Below are positions 1-6,574 of a stretch of 9,921 bases of DNA, piece after piece. The DNA is taken from contig JAITAN010000033.1 of the NCBI GenBank assembly GCA_031284105.1, forward strand, positions 1 through 9,921. Direction: 5' to 3'. The stretch is from Treponema sp. (GTDB lineage: Bacteria > Spirochaetota > Spirochaetia > Treponematales > Breznakiellaceae). The number at the start of each line of letters is the position of its first letter. Within the stretch, counting starts at the first letter, position 1. The notes beneath the pieces are model-generated. The model did no database searches. It was not told the origin of the DNA and saw only the letters and a list, made by a program, of their open reading frames with translations. The position numbers were made by a program, and so were the translations under genes.

Positions 1-2553
1 GACAATATCTTTCAGCGCCAAAAATGGAACGTCAGCGGTTGTCATAAAATCATTGTTTGTTTTGGGTGGCTCATTACTCCCAAAGTCTTTAAAAAGGAGA
101 AGCGAATTATAGGGAAGGATGTGATTATTTTGAAAAGCAGAGAAATCAAGATGCGTTATACCGCTGTCGCCATGATCGGACACAATTATTATCCGAGTAT
201 TATCCCAAATTCCCGCTTCACGCAAATAGTCGAACCACTTGGCTAATAAAATATAAGAAGCGGAATTTACATGATAGTATTTGAAAGAGTCATTTCCAAA
301 AAAATTTTTGCCTTGGTCGGTTGTCTTTTCCTCAACCGTATAATTAGGATATTGCAAATAAGCCGGATCATGCGTCAAGTCATTGATCATAATAGTAAGA
401 GTACCCCCCCCCCCCCCCGTGTTGGTTATCTTTGTGATGCGGGGAAGATAGAACAAAGCCGTATAATTATCAATAGCCGATTTTGGAACGCCTGAATTTA
501 CGGTATAATCCGTAGTGCTCCAGTATCTTCCGTTTTGATAAATAATATCGCGAAAAGTAAATATTGATGTCTCAAGTACGGCGAGCATAAACAAATTACG
601 GCGCAATAATGTATCAAGTTGTATCGGATCGCTATATTTATCCAACCCCAGCACTTCATAAATATATTTATTAGTATATCTTCCAATAATCTTTTCCACC
701 TGAATTCCTCTCTTGCTATAGAAATCGGGATCCAAAGGCTGTCCATAATTTACATAGGGAAGGTTGCTTGCGCTTACATCAAAGTTATGCTCTCTAAAAA
801 TAGTCGGTAAAAGAAATATCGCCTCATTATGCTTGTCCCTCATCTTTTCATTGCTTCTTTTATTCATATTATAAGTGGCGTACTCGTATCCTCCGAAAAG
901 CGGAGGAGTTCCAAAGAGCGTTCTTCGATAGAATGCAATAGTATTGGGATAATAAACGAATCCGTCAAAACTTCTGGAGAACTCTGGTTTTTCTTTGAGA
1001 AACAACGAGAAATATGAATTTATGGCGCCATCCAGCATAATCACCAAAACATTTTTTTCTGTCTTGCTGAACGTAACAGCCGGAACAAACTCGTTGTTAC
1101 CCGATGGGTTTTGCAAAGTCCGCTCGCGCAGTTCAATACTCTGCGCTATAGTTGTTTTTATTTGTACGGCTTTAATAACGCATAGAAAGCCGGAACTGAA
1201 CATACAGATGAACAATAAAGGCGGCAGCCACTTTGCCTTCTTGAAGAAAATAACAAGAAAAACAAAAATAGCAATGACAATACATGCGGAAATATTTACC
1301 GCTTGCTTTAACAGCGTATCATGCAAATAAAACCCGTCCCTTATACTGAATGTAAGCGTTTCCGATATAATCCCATAGTTGCCGGTGAAAACAAAGAAAT
1401 TTGCGAATGTACAAAATGCCCATATAGCGGATACAGCGGAAAGTAACGGTCTTATTTTGGGGGATGTCAGAAAAAAGATATAAATAGTCCAAAACAGAAA
1501 CAATCCCATGGCCTGTACCGCAGGATAATATAAAATTTGAAATGGAGATGCGTCTGAAATGGACGCAAAATGCACAGGATCCGAAGCCACAAGGTTAATT
1601 GGAACGTAGCAGCCGATTAACACCCAGAGGGCGGCGCATGCAAGCAGAAAAACAGCATGTACATACTTCGACTCTTCAAAAAGAAATGAGAACCATTTAT
1701 TCGCCGCATATTTTATAAATTTGATATATAAAGGAACGCCGCAGAAGAACAAAAACACCGCAACGGAAAATATTTTATTTCTGAACGCCCGCATCGGAAA
1801 GTTATAGCGGAAAAAGCATACATATATCATAAACGCCGCGCACAACAGGCAGCCGGCGATATATACAATTCTCAACGGCTTCTTTATTTTGAACATAATA
1901 TTCTTTACAAGAGAGAAAACGTTGTTCATTGTCCAATACAGGACAAGTGCCGCCGGGGAATTGTATAAAAGCGCAAGAAAAAGCAATGACATCACATATA
2001 ACTGAATTTTTTCTTTCAGAGGCAAGCCTTTGCTGTAAATAATTCCTGCAATACTATTTATTATTGTCATTAAAATAGGAAGAACATTTATTGAGATCCC
2101 GTTTATTGAAAGAAGAGCGTCTGGCGCGCTTAAATCATGGATAAGAAACAAGGGTTTATTATGCAGGGCTTCTAAATGCGATAAAAACGAATACGCGGCT
2201 ATAAAAAACGGTATTTGTAGTAACAAGCTTAAAGAACTGCGGAGCGCCATAATCGGGTGGTAATGATTCTCCCTGTAATACATGGAAAGAATCATGTATT
2301 GCTCATCTCCCTTAAAATGTTTTTTTATAGAAGCTACACGTTTTGCCATTCTTTTTTGAATAGCGCGTTCATTTTGTTGCAATTGTTCAGCTTTTGCATA
2401 TAGCGGCAGGCAAAGCAGGTTGACAAAAAGGCTTAAAACAGCAAGCGAAAGCGCGGTATTTTCCTTAAAAATTGATACCGATAATATCGCATAGACACAT
2501 TCGAGCAGCAACTGTATTGGATAAATAATAATAGTAAAAAGAAAATCAAGCAT
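1..2553 (-). CDS. YidC/Oxa1 domain fused to sulfatase/LTA-synthase-like transferase (partial, runs off the left edge)
   Basis: Reading the minus strand from the ATG at 2553 gives 851 codons without a stop, and the 3' end lies outside the window. Residues about 1-220 resemble YidC/Oxa1 insertases: hydrophobic segments, a basic amphipathic loop and the typical ending SPAALVLYWTMNNVFSLV at 199-216. Several more membrane helices follow to about 460. From about 500 the sequence resembles the alkaline-phosphatase/sulfatase superfamily, as in lipoteichoic acid synthases and phosphoglycerol transferases: VLVIMLDG (502-509), a Thr-containing candidate nucleophile region near TLFGTPP (545-551), THDP (727-730) and the metal-site motif VSDHGD (791-796). 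The start is supported by GAAGGA 8 bases upstream, and the ATG overlaps the stop of the preceding glycerophosphotransferase gene by 8 bp, so the two are translationally coupled. The likely role, by inference, is membrane-located transfer of phosphoglycerol or a related group to an envelope glycan. Residues 713-717 are five glycines encoded by a 15-G run, a possible phase switch. Confidence 0.85.
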   Translation of the reverse strand, partial: MLDFLFTIIIYPIQLLLECVYAILSVSIFKENTALSLAVLSLFVNLLCLPLYAKAEQLQQNERAIQKRMAKRVASIKKHFKGDEQYMILSMYYRENHYHPIMALRSSLSLLLQIPFFIAAYSFLSHLEALHNKPLFLIHDLSAPDALLSINGISINVLPILMTIINSIAGIIYSKGLPLKEKIQLYVMSLLFLALLYNSPAALVLYWTMNNVFSLVKNIMFKIKKPLRIVYIAGCLLCAAFMIYVCFFRYNFPMRAFRNKIFSVAVFLFFCGVPLYIKFIKYAANKWFSFLFEESKYVHAVFLLACAALWVLIGCYVPINLVASDPVHFASISDASPFQILYYPAVQAMGLFLFWTIYIFFLTSPKIRPLLSAVSAIWAFCTFANFFVFTGNYGIISETLTFSIRDGFYLHDTLLKQAVNISACIVIAIFVFLVIFFKKAKWLPPLLFICMFSSGFLCVIKAVQIKTTIAQSIELRERTLQNPSGNNEFVPAVTFSKTEKNVLVIMLDGAINSYFSLFLKEKPEFSRSFDGFVYYPNTIAFYRRTLFGTPPLFGGYEYATYNMNKRSNEKMRDKHNEAIFLLPTIFREHNFDVSASNLPYVNYGQPLDPDFYSKRGIQVEKIIGRYTNKYIYEVLGLDKYSDPIQLDTLLRRNLFMLAVLETSIFTFRDIIYQNGRYWSTTDYTVNSGVPKSAIDNYTALFYLPRITKITNTGGGGGTLTIMINDLTHDPAYLQYPNYTVEEKTTDQGKNFFGNDSFKYYHVNSASYILLAKWFDYLREAGIWDNTRIIIVSDHGDSGITHLDFSAFQNNHILPYNSLLLFKDFGSNEPPKTNNDFMTTADVPFLALKDIV
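404..418 (-). repeat. 15-base poly-G tract inside the coding sequence (candidate contingency locus)
   Basis: The plus strand has 15 consecutive C, which is 15 G on the coding strand of the YidC-sulfatase gene, encoding the end of Thr712 and Gly713-717. With 15 G the frame continues into THDP and SDHGD. With 14 G the reading becomes GTA CTC TTA CTA TTA TGA, and with 16 G it becomes TAC TCT TAC TAT TAT GAT CAA TGA, so either change truncates the enzyme before its metal-binding motif. Tracts this long are known to slip during replication. The exact length may also be affected by sequencing or assembly error. Confidence 0.8.
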
Positions 2554-3892
2554 TGCATAGTTCCTTCTGTTTTGCGACTAAAAAATCAACAGTACGCCCG
2601 CCTGCCTCTCCGATGAACTGCCACGCGGTGTCTTTTGCCGTTCGCCGTGCTTGCGCGGCGCGAGCGTCTTCAGCCGCCTTCCTGATTATATCCGGCAATT
2701 TTTCCAAATCAGACTCTTGCAGTTCTCTCCCGAATGTTTTTACAACCTCAAAGCGCCATGGAGGATGATCAAGATCGCTCGCGTCGTACATTTCGATATT
2801 AAAAAAAGCGTTTGTATAAATCACCGGTTTGTCAAACAGGAAGATATAGTCAAAAATAATACCGGAAAAATCTGAAATCATAATGTCAGACTTGGCGAGC
2901 GTTTCAAGATTTTCCGCGGAATAATCCCAAACAAGATTGGCGGCGCCTCGGTACCGCTCTTCAAGTTTAACGAGCATGTCTTGTTCACTCTTTTTTGACT
3001 GCGGGTGAGGGCGGACAATAATCCTCCATGGCATTTTGACAAGCGGATCGAGCAATCTCTCTCCAAAAACGTTCAAAAGGGAACCGTTCCCCCATGAGGG
3101 AGAAACAAGAATGGTAAAAACGCCGTTCGTTTCGCGGTGTCCGCTTTTTATTTTCTCATTGTATACATCAAGGTAAGGGCTGCCTACCACAACGAGTTCT
3201 TTTTGTTTTAGTCCCCTCTTCTCTTCAAGCGTGTGTATATCGTCTTTTTGATATTCGCCCGACAACAAGATGGAATCAAACCAGTCGATGCCGAAAAGCC
3301 GGTAACAGGTGGCGTCTCCGGTCTCATGCAGAATGTGCGTGTAGTGTTTGACGTTTTTAGAGCGTTTCAGTTGATACACTTCAAGCCCCGGCGTTGTCAT
3401 AAGGACAATATCCGCCTCAAGCAGATTAAGACGGGCAAATGCGCTGTTGCCTGCGCCGATATATTCTCCGGCAACATGGGTATACATTTCATTGAAAAAA
3501 GGATCGTTTTTGGCGGAAGTCAGATAAGAAACGGCTATTCCTCGTTTTTCGAATTCGTTCAGCACCGGCTTGAACACGTTCCAGTATTGATTGCCTTCAT
3601 TATAAATGACAAAAGAACGACTTGGTTCTGAAACAGCGGTCTTTTTTCCTAAAAAGAAAAACTTTATTTTTATCAGCAGCGTCCGTACAAAAAAATAACA
3701 TACCGCGGCCAGCCCCATAAAAAGCGAAAAAAGCATACTTCCTGTTCCGGGATCGATATACGCAAAAAGAGGAGGCGTACATAGTATGAAAAAGAAAATC
3801 AGCCACGCCGCTTTAAGCGTTAGTAACCTCCGCGGTCTTGTTTTACCGCGCAAAAACAGGCGTATCAAGGAAAAATCTCCTCGTCTTGACAT
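2546..3892 (-). CDS. Membrane-anchored CDP-glycerol glycerophosphotransferase family protein with YIDPGTGS motif
   Basis: This enzyme probably transfers glycerol phosphate (or a related alditol phosphate) from a CDP-activated donor to a surface glycan, as TagB/TagF-type enzymes do. Counting from a GTG at 3895, the protein has up to 449 residues. A hydrophobic segment at about 30-45 is followed by YIDPGTGSML (46-55) and a second hydrophobic stretch to about 80, ending in a basic cluster. The YIDPGTGS motif is common in small envelope-polysaccharide-associated membrane proteins. The cytosolic catalytic part shows VLMTTPG (164-170), HILHETGD (187-194), RPHPQ (295-299) and ISDFSGIIFDY (340-350), matching the Glyphos_transf family (PF04464). 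The start is uncertain: GTG 3895, ATG 3892, or TTG 3868, which alone has a good GAGGAG 8 bases upstream. All of them overlap the end of the preceding gene, and the stop overlaps the next gene's start, so this is a coupled operon. Confidence 0.88.
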   Translation of the reverse strand: MSRRGDFSLIRLFLRGKTRPRRLLTLKAAWLIFFFILCTPPLFAYIDPGTGSMLFSLFMGLAAVCYFFVRTLLIKIKFFFLGKKTAVSEPSRSFVIYNEGNQYWNVFKPVLNEFEKRGIAVSYLTSAKNDPFFNEMYTHVAGEYIGAGNSAFARLNLLEADIVLMTTPGLEVYQLKRSKNVKHYTHILHETGDATCYRLFGIDWFDSILLSGEYQKDDIHTLEEKRGLKQKELVVVGSPYLDVYNEKIKSGHRETNGVFTILVSPSWGNGSLLNVFGERLLDPLVKMPWRIIVRPHPQSKKSEQDMLVKLEERYRGAANLVWDYSAENLETLAKSDIMISDFSGIIFDYIFLFDKPVIYTNAFFNIEMYDASDLDHPPWRFEVVKTFGRELQESDLEKLPDIIRKAAEDARAAQARRTAKDTAWQFIGEAGGRTVDFLVAKQKELCNA

Positions 3893-4721
3893 CACGCGCC
3901 ATGAAATGATCAGAATAATTCAGGGTATGCGTACAGACTTCATGCAAACCGCGCTCGGGGTATATCGTTTTGACGATTCTTTCTTTATAAGAATCCGGGG
4001 ACAATTCAATAATCTCGTTGACATTCGTGCTCCGCCCATAATCTTTCAGACAATCTTGAGCCGGGCGGTATATTTTCCCGTCATGTACAAAAAGAGCGCC
4101 CGCCATACGGCTGTTTCGCGCATCAGAACAAACAGGATTGCGCGGGTGCGGCGTCCATGCGTCCGAAGGAAACCTATCCGCATAAAAAAGAAACAGGTTG
4201 CCGTTGCAGTTTCTCCCTTCTCCTCCAACACTGGTAAACAGGTAGTATTTTTCATTATGCTCAAAAACAACGCTATCCACCGCTTCAATTCCCGAAACAA
4301 GCGTCATTTCATGCCGCCACGTATACGGGAAGTCAGCGGCGCGGTACACGTCTATCGTCTTGTTTTCATGGGTTTCAGGTATCATATACCACTCATTTCC
4401 AGTACGAAACACATTCGGAAACGACAGGTGGTACGGTTTTTCCAATATAGAAACAAACGGCGAGAGCGTCATGCCGGGAAACAATTCAAATACGCCTAAC
4501 GTGCCTTTGCAGCCCTTGCCTTCGCCGATCTGTTGTTCCACAAAAACATAGGTTTTCCCGCGATCCTCAATGACAAACGGATCCGCCCAGAAACGATCTC
4601 TAGGAGGCGTAATCGTCTTCAGGCGCGAGCCGTCAAGTCCGCATATAACCGGCATCCATTGTTCACGAAAAAAAGTACGGATAATCTTGCGTTTTATACG
4701 GGCAAGGGTGATTGGTTTCAT
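3843..4721 (-). CDS. Five-bladed propeller protein related to the GINT1 N-terminal domain, surface-glycan operon
   Basis: A soluble 292-residue protein with no signal peptide. Its repeated motifs match the family annotated as glucosamine inositolphosphorylceramide transferase 1 N-terminal domain-like, a GH43-like beta-propeller often found in polysaccharide clusters. Recognisable blocks are RFWADPFV (43-50), KPYHLSFPNVF (95-105), MIPETHENKTIDVYRA (113-128), EAVDSVVF (146-153), HPRNPVCSDARNSR (192-205), YRPAQDCLKDYGR (218-230) and CTHTLN (263-268). The acidic residues of the ADPF and AVDSV blocks are where related propellers keep catalytic or substrate-binding groups. The function is unproven; glycan recognition or glycosyl transfer is plausible. 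It is the first gene of the operon, and its end overlaps the start of the CDP-glycerol transferase gene. The ATG at 4721 has only a weak AGAGATAAG upstream. Confidence 0.82.
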   Translation of the reverse strand: MKPITLARIKRKIIRTFFREQWMPVICGLDGSRLKTITPPRDRFWADPFVIEDRGKTYVFVEQQIGEGKGCKGTLGVFELFPGMTLSPFVSILEKPYHLSFPNVFRTGNEWYMIPETHENKTIDVYRAADFPYTWRHEMTLVSGIEAVDSVVFEHNEKYYLFTSVGGEGRNCNGNLFLFYADRFPSDAWTPHPRNPVCSDARNSRMAGALFVHDGKIYRPAQDCLKDYGRSTNVNEIIELSPDSYKERIVKTIYPERGLHEVCTHTLNYSDHFMARDVKTRRFFLDTPVFAR

Positions 4722-4747
4722 TCTTATCTCTTAATTATTATTGAAAA

Positions 4748-4821
4748 AAGTAGATTGGACTCACTGATCAGGCGGCTCCTTTTCAGGCTTACCGTTTCTG
4801 CGTTTATTACCCAATCTACTT
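4748..4821 (-). promoter_or_regulatory. Folded 5' leader / possible attenuator of the surface-polymer operon
   Basis: Two perfect 11-bp arms, AAGTAGATTGG (coding strand 4821-4811) and CCAATCTACTT (4758-4748), enclose 52 nt. They are followed by T-rich sequence (4749-4744) as in an intrinsic terminator. Inside the loop, coding strand CGG and CCG can pair around a CCT/AGG stem capped by a GAAA tetraloop, with an AG/GA internal loop. The 5' arm begins within a few bases of the start point predicted from the upstream promoter. This may be an attenuator, or the closing stem of a larger RNA element. It matches no riboswitch class I could recognise. Confidence 0.5.
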
Positions 4822-4825
4822 AAAC

Positions 4826-4854
4826 AGATTAACATATCGGCAGAATTTTGTCAA
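4826..4854 (-). promoter_or_regulatory. Predicted sigma70-type promoter of the surface-polymer operon
   Basis: On the minus strand a perfect -35 TTGACA (4854-4849) is followed after 17 bp by TAATCT (4831-4826), a weak -10. GTTAAT overlaps it at 15-bp spacing. The predicted start near 4819 falls at the first bases of the leader hairpin. Confidence 0.5.
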
Positions 4855-4873
4855 ACAGTATATCAGAATTAGC

Positions 4874-5044
4874 TCAAAAGCGTTCAAATTTCACACCGTC
4901 TTCCTCATGCGCTGCCCCGGCAATATGTCGAAAATCCTCTTGTTCTTTCGGCTCCCCTGCCGGACGCTCATATCGTCCACATAGCCTGATCCGCTTTAGC
5001 CCCGAAACGTATACCGCTGTTATGCGAAGTTGTCCCGTACTCCA
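4874..5044 (-). other. Intergenic open stretch, possible gene remnant without a start codon
   Basis: The stretch between the VOC gene and the operon promoter is about 300 bp with no convincing gene. On the minus strand one frame is open for 56 codons between a TAA (5047-5045) and a TGA (4876-4874). Its second half is protein-like in composition (for example GEPKEQEDFRHIAGAAHEED), but there is no start codon or ribosome-binding site and I recognise no family. It contains one copy of the short inverted repeat described separately. Either a worn gene end or part of a dispersed intergenic repeat would fit. Confidence 0.25.
5019..5035 (-). repeat. Short dispersed repeat, copy 1 (inverted relative to copy 2)
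   Basis: The minus strand reads GGACAACTTCGCATAAC, identical at 16 of 17 positions to the plus-strand copy at 5654-5670. Both copies also carry GTTTCGG shortly after. The pair flanks the VOC gene in opposite orientation. They are probably members of a genome-wide intergenic repeat family. Confidence 0.5.
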
Positions 5045-5155
5045 TTATTCTTTTTTCATTTTCTTTATAAAATATTTTAAAAACAATTTTCAAATGGATT
5101 CTTTACCCTAATATAAATTGGGAGGTTCAAAGCCGCCCTGTCCATAGTCATTTTT

Positions 5156-5557
5156 TCAGGAATTACTGCCGATTTGATGAAGCTGCCATATATAGCCCCA
5201 GGGGTCTTTTTGCATTGAAGTTTTAGACCCCGATGGTAATGATGACATCCGGACTTCCTGAATTTCCAGTATTGTGGTGAATCCTGCTGCTACGGCTTTT
5301 TTGAACACCTCATTGATGTCATCAACCGCCAAATTAAACCACAAAAACCCACCCTGTCCTTCTTTTGGAGCCGCAAGAAAAGCATCGGGATTTTCATCCA
5401 GCATATGAAAACGGGTTCCAAAAACGGTAAAAACTACTTCATTAAGCCCTTTTTCAAGGGATGACTTTTCCACCGCTTCAGCGCCAAAAACCTTACGGTA
5501 AGTCTCAAACGCCGTAAGAACATCAGGCGCTACAAAATCAATCTCAACACTTGTCAT
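5156..5557 (-). CDS. VOC (glyoxalase/PhnB-like) family protein
   Basis: A 133-residue single-domain protein of the vicinal-oxygen-chelate superfamily. It shows the family pattern: YRKVFGAEAVE (20-30), VVFTVFGTRFHMLDENPDAF (41-60), WFNLAVDDI (73-81) and the C-terminal signature DPWGYIWQLHQI (118-129). Members of this subgroup are usually annotated as VOC or PhnB-like proteins of unknown substrate. The usual N-terminal metal-binding His is not evident, so catalysis should not be assumed. The ATG at 5557 is chosen because GGAGG lies 8 bases upstream (5570-5566) and the conserved fold begins there. An in-frame extension to 5593 would run through the predicted promoter. It appears to be a single-gene transcript. 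I saw no strong terminator after it. Confidence 0.85.
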   Translation of the reverse strand: MTSVEIDFVAPDVLTAFETYRKVFGAEAVEKSSLEKGLNEVVFTVFGTRFHMLDENPDAFLAAPKEGQGGFLWFNLAVDDINEVFKKAVAAGFTTILEIQEVRMSSLPSGSKTSMQKDPWGYIWQLHQIGSNS

Positions 5558-5576
5558 AGAATTTTCCTCCAAACGT

Positions 5577-5606
5577 ATTTTACACTTACACAATGCTTTT
5601 CGGCAA
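5577..5606 (-). promoter_or_regulatory. Predicted promoter of the VOC gene
   Basis: The minus strand has TTGCCG (5606-5601), an 18-bp spacer and TAAAAT (5582-5577). The start would be near 5570, leaving a very short leader of about 13 nt that includes the GGAGG ribosome-binding site. Confidence 0.45.
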
Positions 5607-5607
5607 T

Positions 5608-5624
5608 AGATTTTTCAAAAATCT
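5608..5624. promoter_or_regulatory. Perfect palindrome upstream of the VOC promoter, operator candidate
   Basis: AGATTTTT and AAAAATCT form perfect 8-bp arms around a single central base, ending 2 bp from the predicted -35 box of the VOC gene. The position suits a dimeric regulator, but the A/T-rich arms make chance occurrence possible. Confidence 0.35.
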
Positions 5625-5653
5625 TTTCAATTCATTATTCCAACCAATCTTAT

Positions 5654-5718
5654 GGACAATTTCGCATAACGTTTCGGCGGTTATGCTCACGCTTTTGCAG
5701 CCCCGCAACGCCGTGAGC
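5654..5718 (+). repeat. Short dispersed repeat, copy 2, with two stem-loops
   Basis: GGACAATTTCGCATAAC (5654-5670) matches the inverted copy at 5019-5035 with one mismatch. GCATAAC (5664-5670) pairs with GTTATGC (5680-5686) across a 9-nt loop. Next to it GCTCACG (5685-5691) pairs with CGTGAGC (5712-5718), with an inner TTGC/GCAA stem. The following 40 bp are GC-rich and non-coding. The arrangement resembles repetitive extragenic palindromes. Confidence 0.5.
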
Positions 5719-5789
5719 GGAGCAAGGCGCGGGAGGCTGCCGGCCGAACGCACCTAGGAAACGGCAGAATGGAGCGAATACATACCGGA

Positions 5790-6098
5790 TTATGTACCAA
5801 ATATTTTTAACGCGTCTTCTTTTGTCTTTACGAATAGTATTTGTTTCATTGCTTTCCTACATAAAACCGCTCAACGATTTGCTTTTTATATGCTCAAAGT
5901 CTCCAATTATCGTCATCCTCTTATGATAAGTTGAAACCTTTTGAACTATTTTTCCGGCAATCCCCGTGGATAATTGGAACAGGCTCATATTGTCTCTTTT
6001 TACTATTATTGTTGAACAATTATTTGCAAAGAATAAAAAGAATAAACTGAAAAATCATCCGCCTCTTTTAAGACAACGGTACCGCCGGCAATTTCCAT
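5790..6098 (-). pseudogene. Decayed DUF4180-like gene
   Basis: The minus strand keeps a good start: ATG at 6098 behind GGAGGA, opening MEIAGGTVVLKEADDF in one frame, which then stops after 30 residues. A second frame carries the recognisable core: CSTIIVKRDNMSLFQLSTG, AGKIVQKV, MTIIGDFEHIKSKSLSGFM. This matches the DUF4180 pattern of LSTGIAGeilQKf, IiGDf and SksLkdFiyESN. An in-frame TAG (5859-5857) replaces the expected residue just before ESNETNT. A further frame break near 5830 leads to VKTKEDALKIFGT and a TAA at 5790, matching the family's usual FV-EEA ending. There is thus one nonsense codon and two frame breaks over about 100 codons. The family identification is from memory of the pattern; the disabled state is seen directly. 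Confidence 0.6.
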
Positions 6099-6121
6099 AA
6101 GATAATTTCCTCCGGCGATTG

Positions 6122-6150
6122 TTTATAATATATCGCAGGCAATACGGCAA
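6122..6150 (-). promoter_or_regulatory. Predicted promoter of the DUF4180-like pseudogene
   Basis: The minus strand has TTGCCG (6150-6145), a 17-bp spacer and TATAAA (6127-6122), the closest match to consensus spacing here. It lies between the azlD stop and the pseudogene start, so the broken gene is probably still transcribed. Its -35 hexamer is the same as that of the VOC promoter. Confidence 0.45.
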
Positions 6151-6157
6151 GATGGAT

Positions 6158-6574
6158 TCATCCGGTTATTTTTCCTAGTACCATATACAGGATGGTTCCG
6201 CCGAATATGCTGATGAGGGTATTACGCTTCCACACGTAGGAGGCGGCGGTAAAAGCCGCGCCCGCAGCAAGCGGCGCACATGCGAAAAGGATACCGGTAA
6301 GGCTGTCGTTTTCCAATACCGCGTCTTTGACCGGCGCGGCCATGGCGTTAAAGGCAAGCGCAGTCATGGCAACCGGCGGCGCCACTCTTTCAACAAAAGT
6401 AAGAAATGCGGCAAACGGTGAATTGTTCTGAACGGCACCGTCTTTTTCTTTGTCCCGGAAGAGTAGAAATGGAAACACCCGGCAGAAGAAAATGATCGCG
6501 CCCATGACAACGGTTAAAACAAGGGCTTTTTGTACGCTAATAGCGCCGCCGGCAGCGCCGCTCACGCTATCCAT
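6158..6574 (-). CDS. azlD: AzlD-like branched-chain amino acid transport subunit (orphan)
   Basis: A 138-residue membrane protein with about four hydrophobic helices. It fits AzlD: an N-terminal helix ending in CRVFPFLLF (about 31-39), a middle VAPPVAMTALAF and the C-terminal NTLISIFGGTILYMVLG. AzlD is the small partner of AzlC in export or transport of branched-chain amino acids and their analogues. No azlC is present on either side, and the gene upstream encodes an esterase, which is unusual because the two subunits are normally adjacent. The ATG at 6574 has no clear Shine-Dalgarno sequence. It overlaps by 8 bp the stop of a 27-codon ORF, so translation may depend on coupling. Co-transcription with the esterase gene is inferred from the 75-bp gap. 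Confidence 0.78.
   Translation of the reverse strand: MDSVSGAAGGAISVQKALVLTVVMGAIIFFCRVFPFLLFRDKEKDGAVQNNSPFAAFLTFVERVAPPVAMTALAFNAMAAPVKDAVLENDSLTGILFACAPLAAGAAFTAASYVWKRNTLISIFGGTILYMVLGKITG

Noticed and set aside
271..1330. Several short frames on both strands around the poly-C run
   Set aside because: All are shadows of the single uninterrupted minus-strand frame of the YidC-sulfatase gene.
3786..4499. A 237-codon plus-strand frame
   Set aside because: It is antisense to the propeller protein and the start of the CDP-glycerol transferase, and it is rich in Arg and Lys as antisense shadows are.
4748..4821. Known riboswitch (cobalamin, ZTP, fluoride, c-di-GMP, preQ1 classes considered)
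   Set aside because: None of the conserved core motifs of these classes could be lined up by eye, so only an unclassified leader is claimed.
4848..5111. An 87-codon plus-strand frame upstream of the operon
   Set aside because: It has no ribosome-binding site, overlaps the predicted promoter of the opposite operon and is Ser/Pro-rich without family resemblance.
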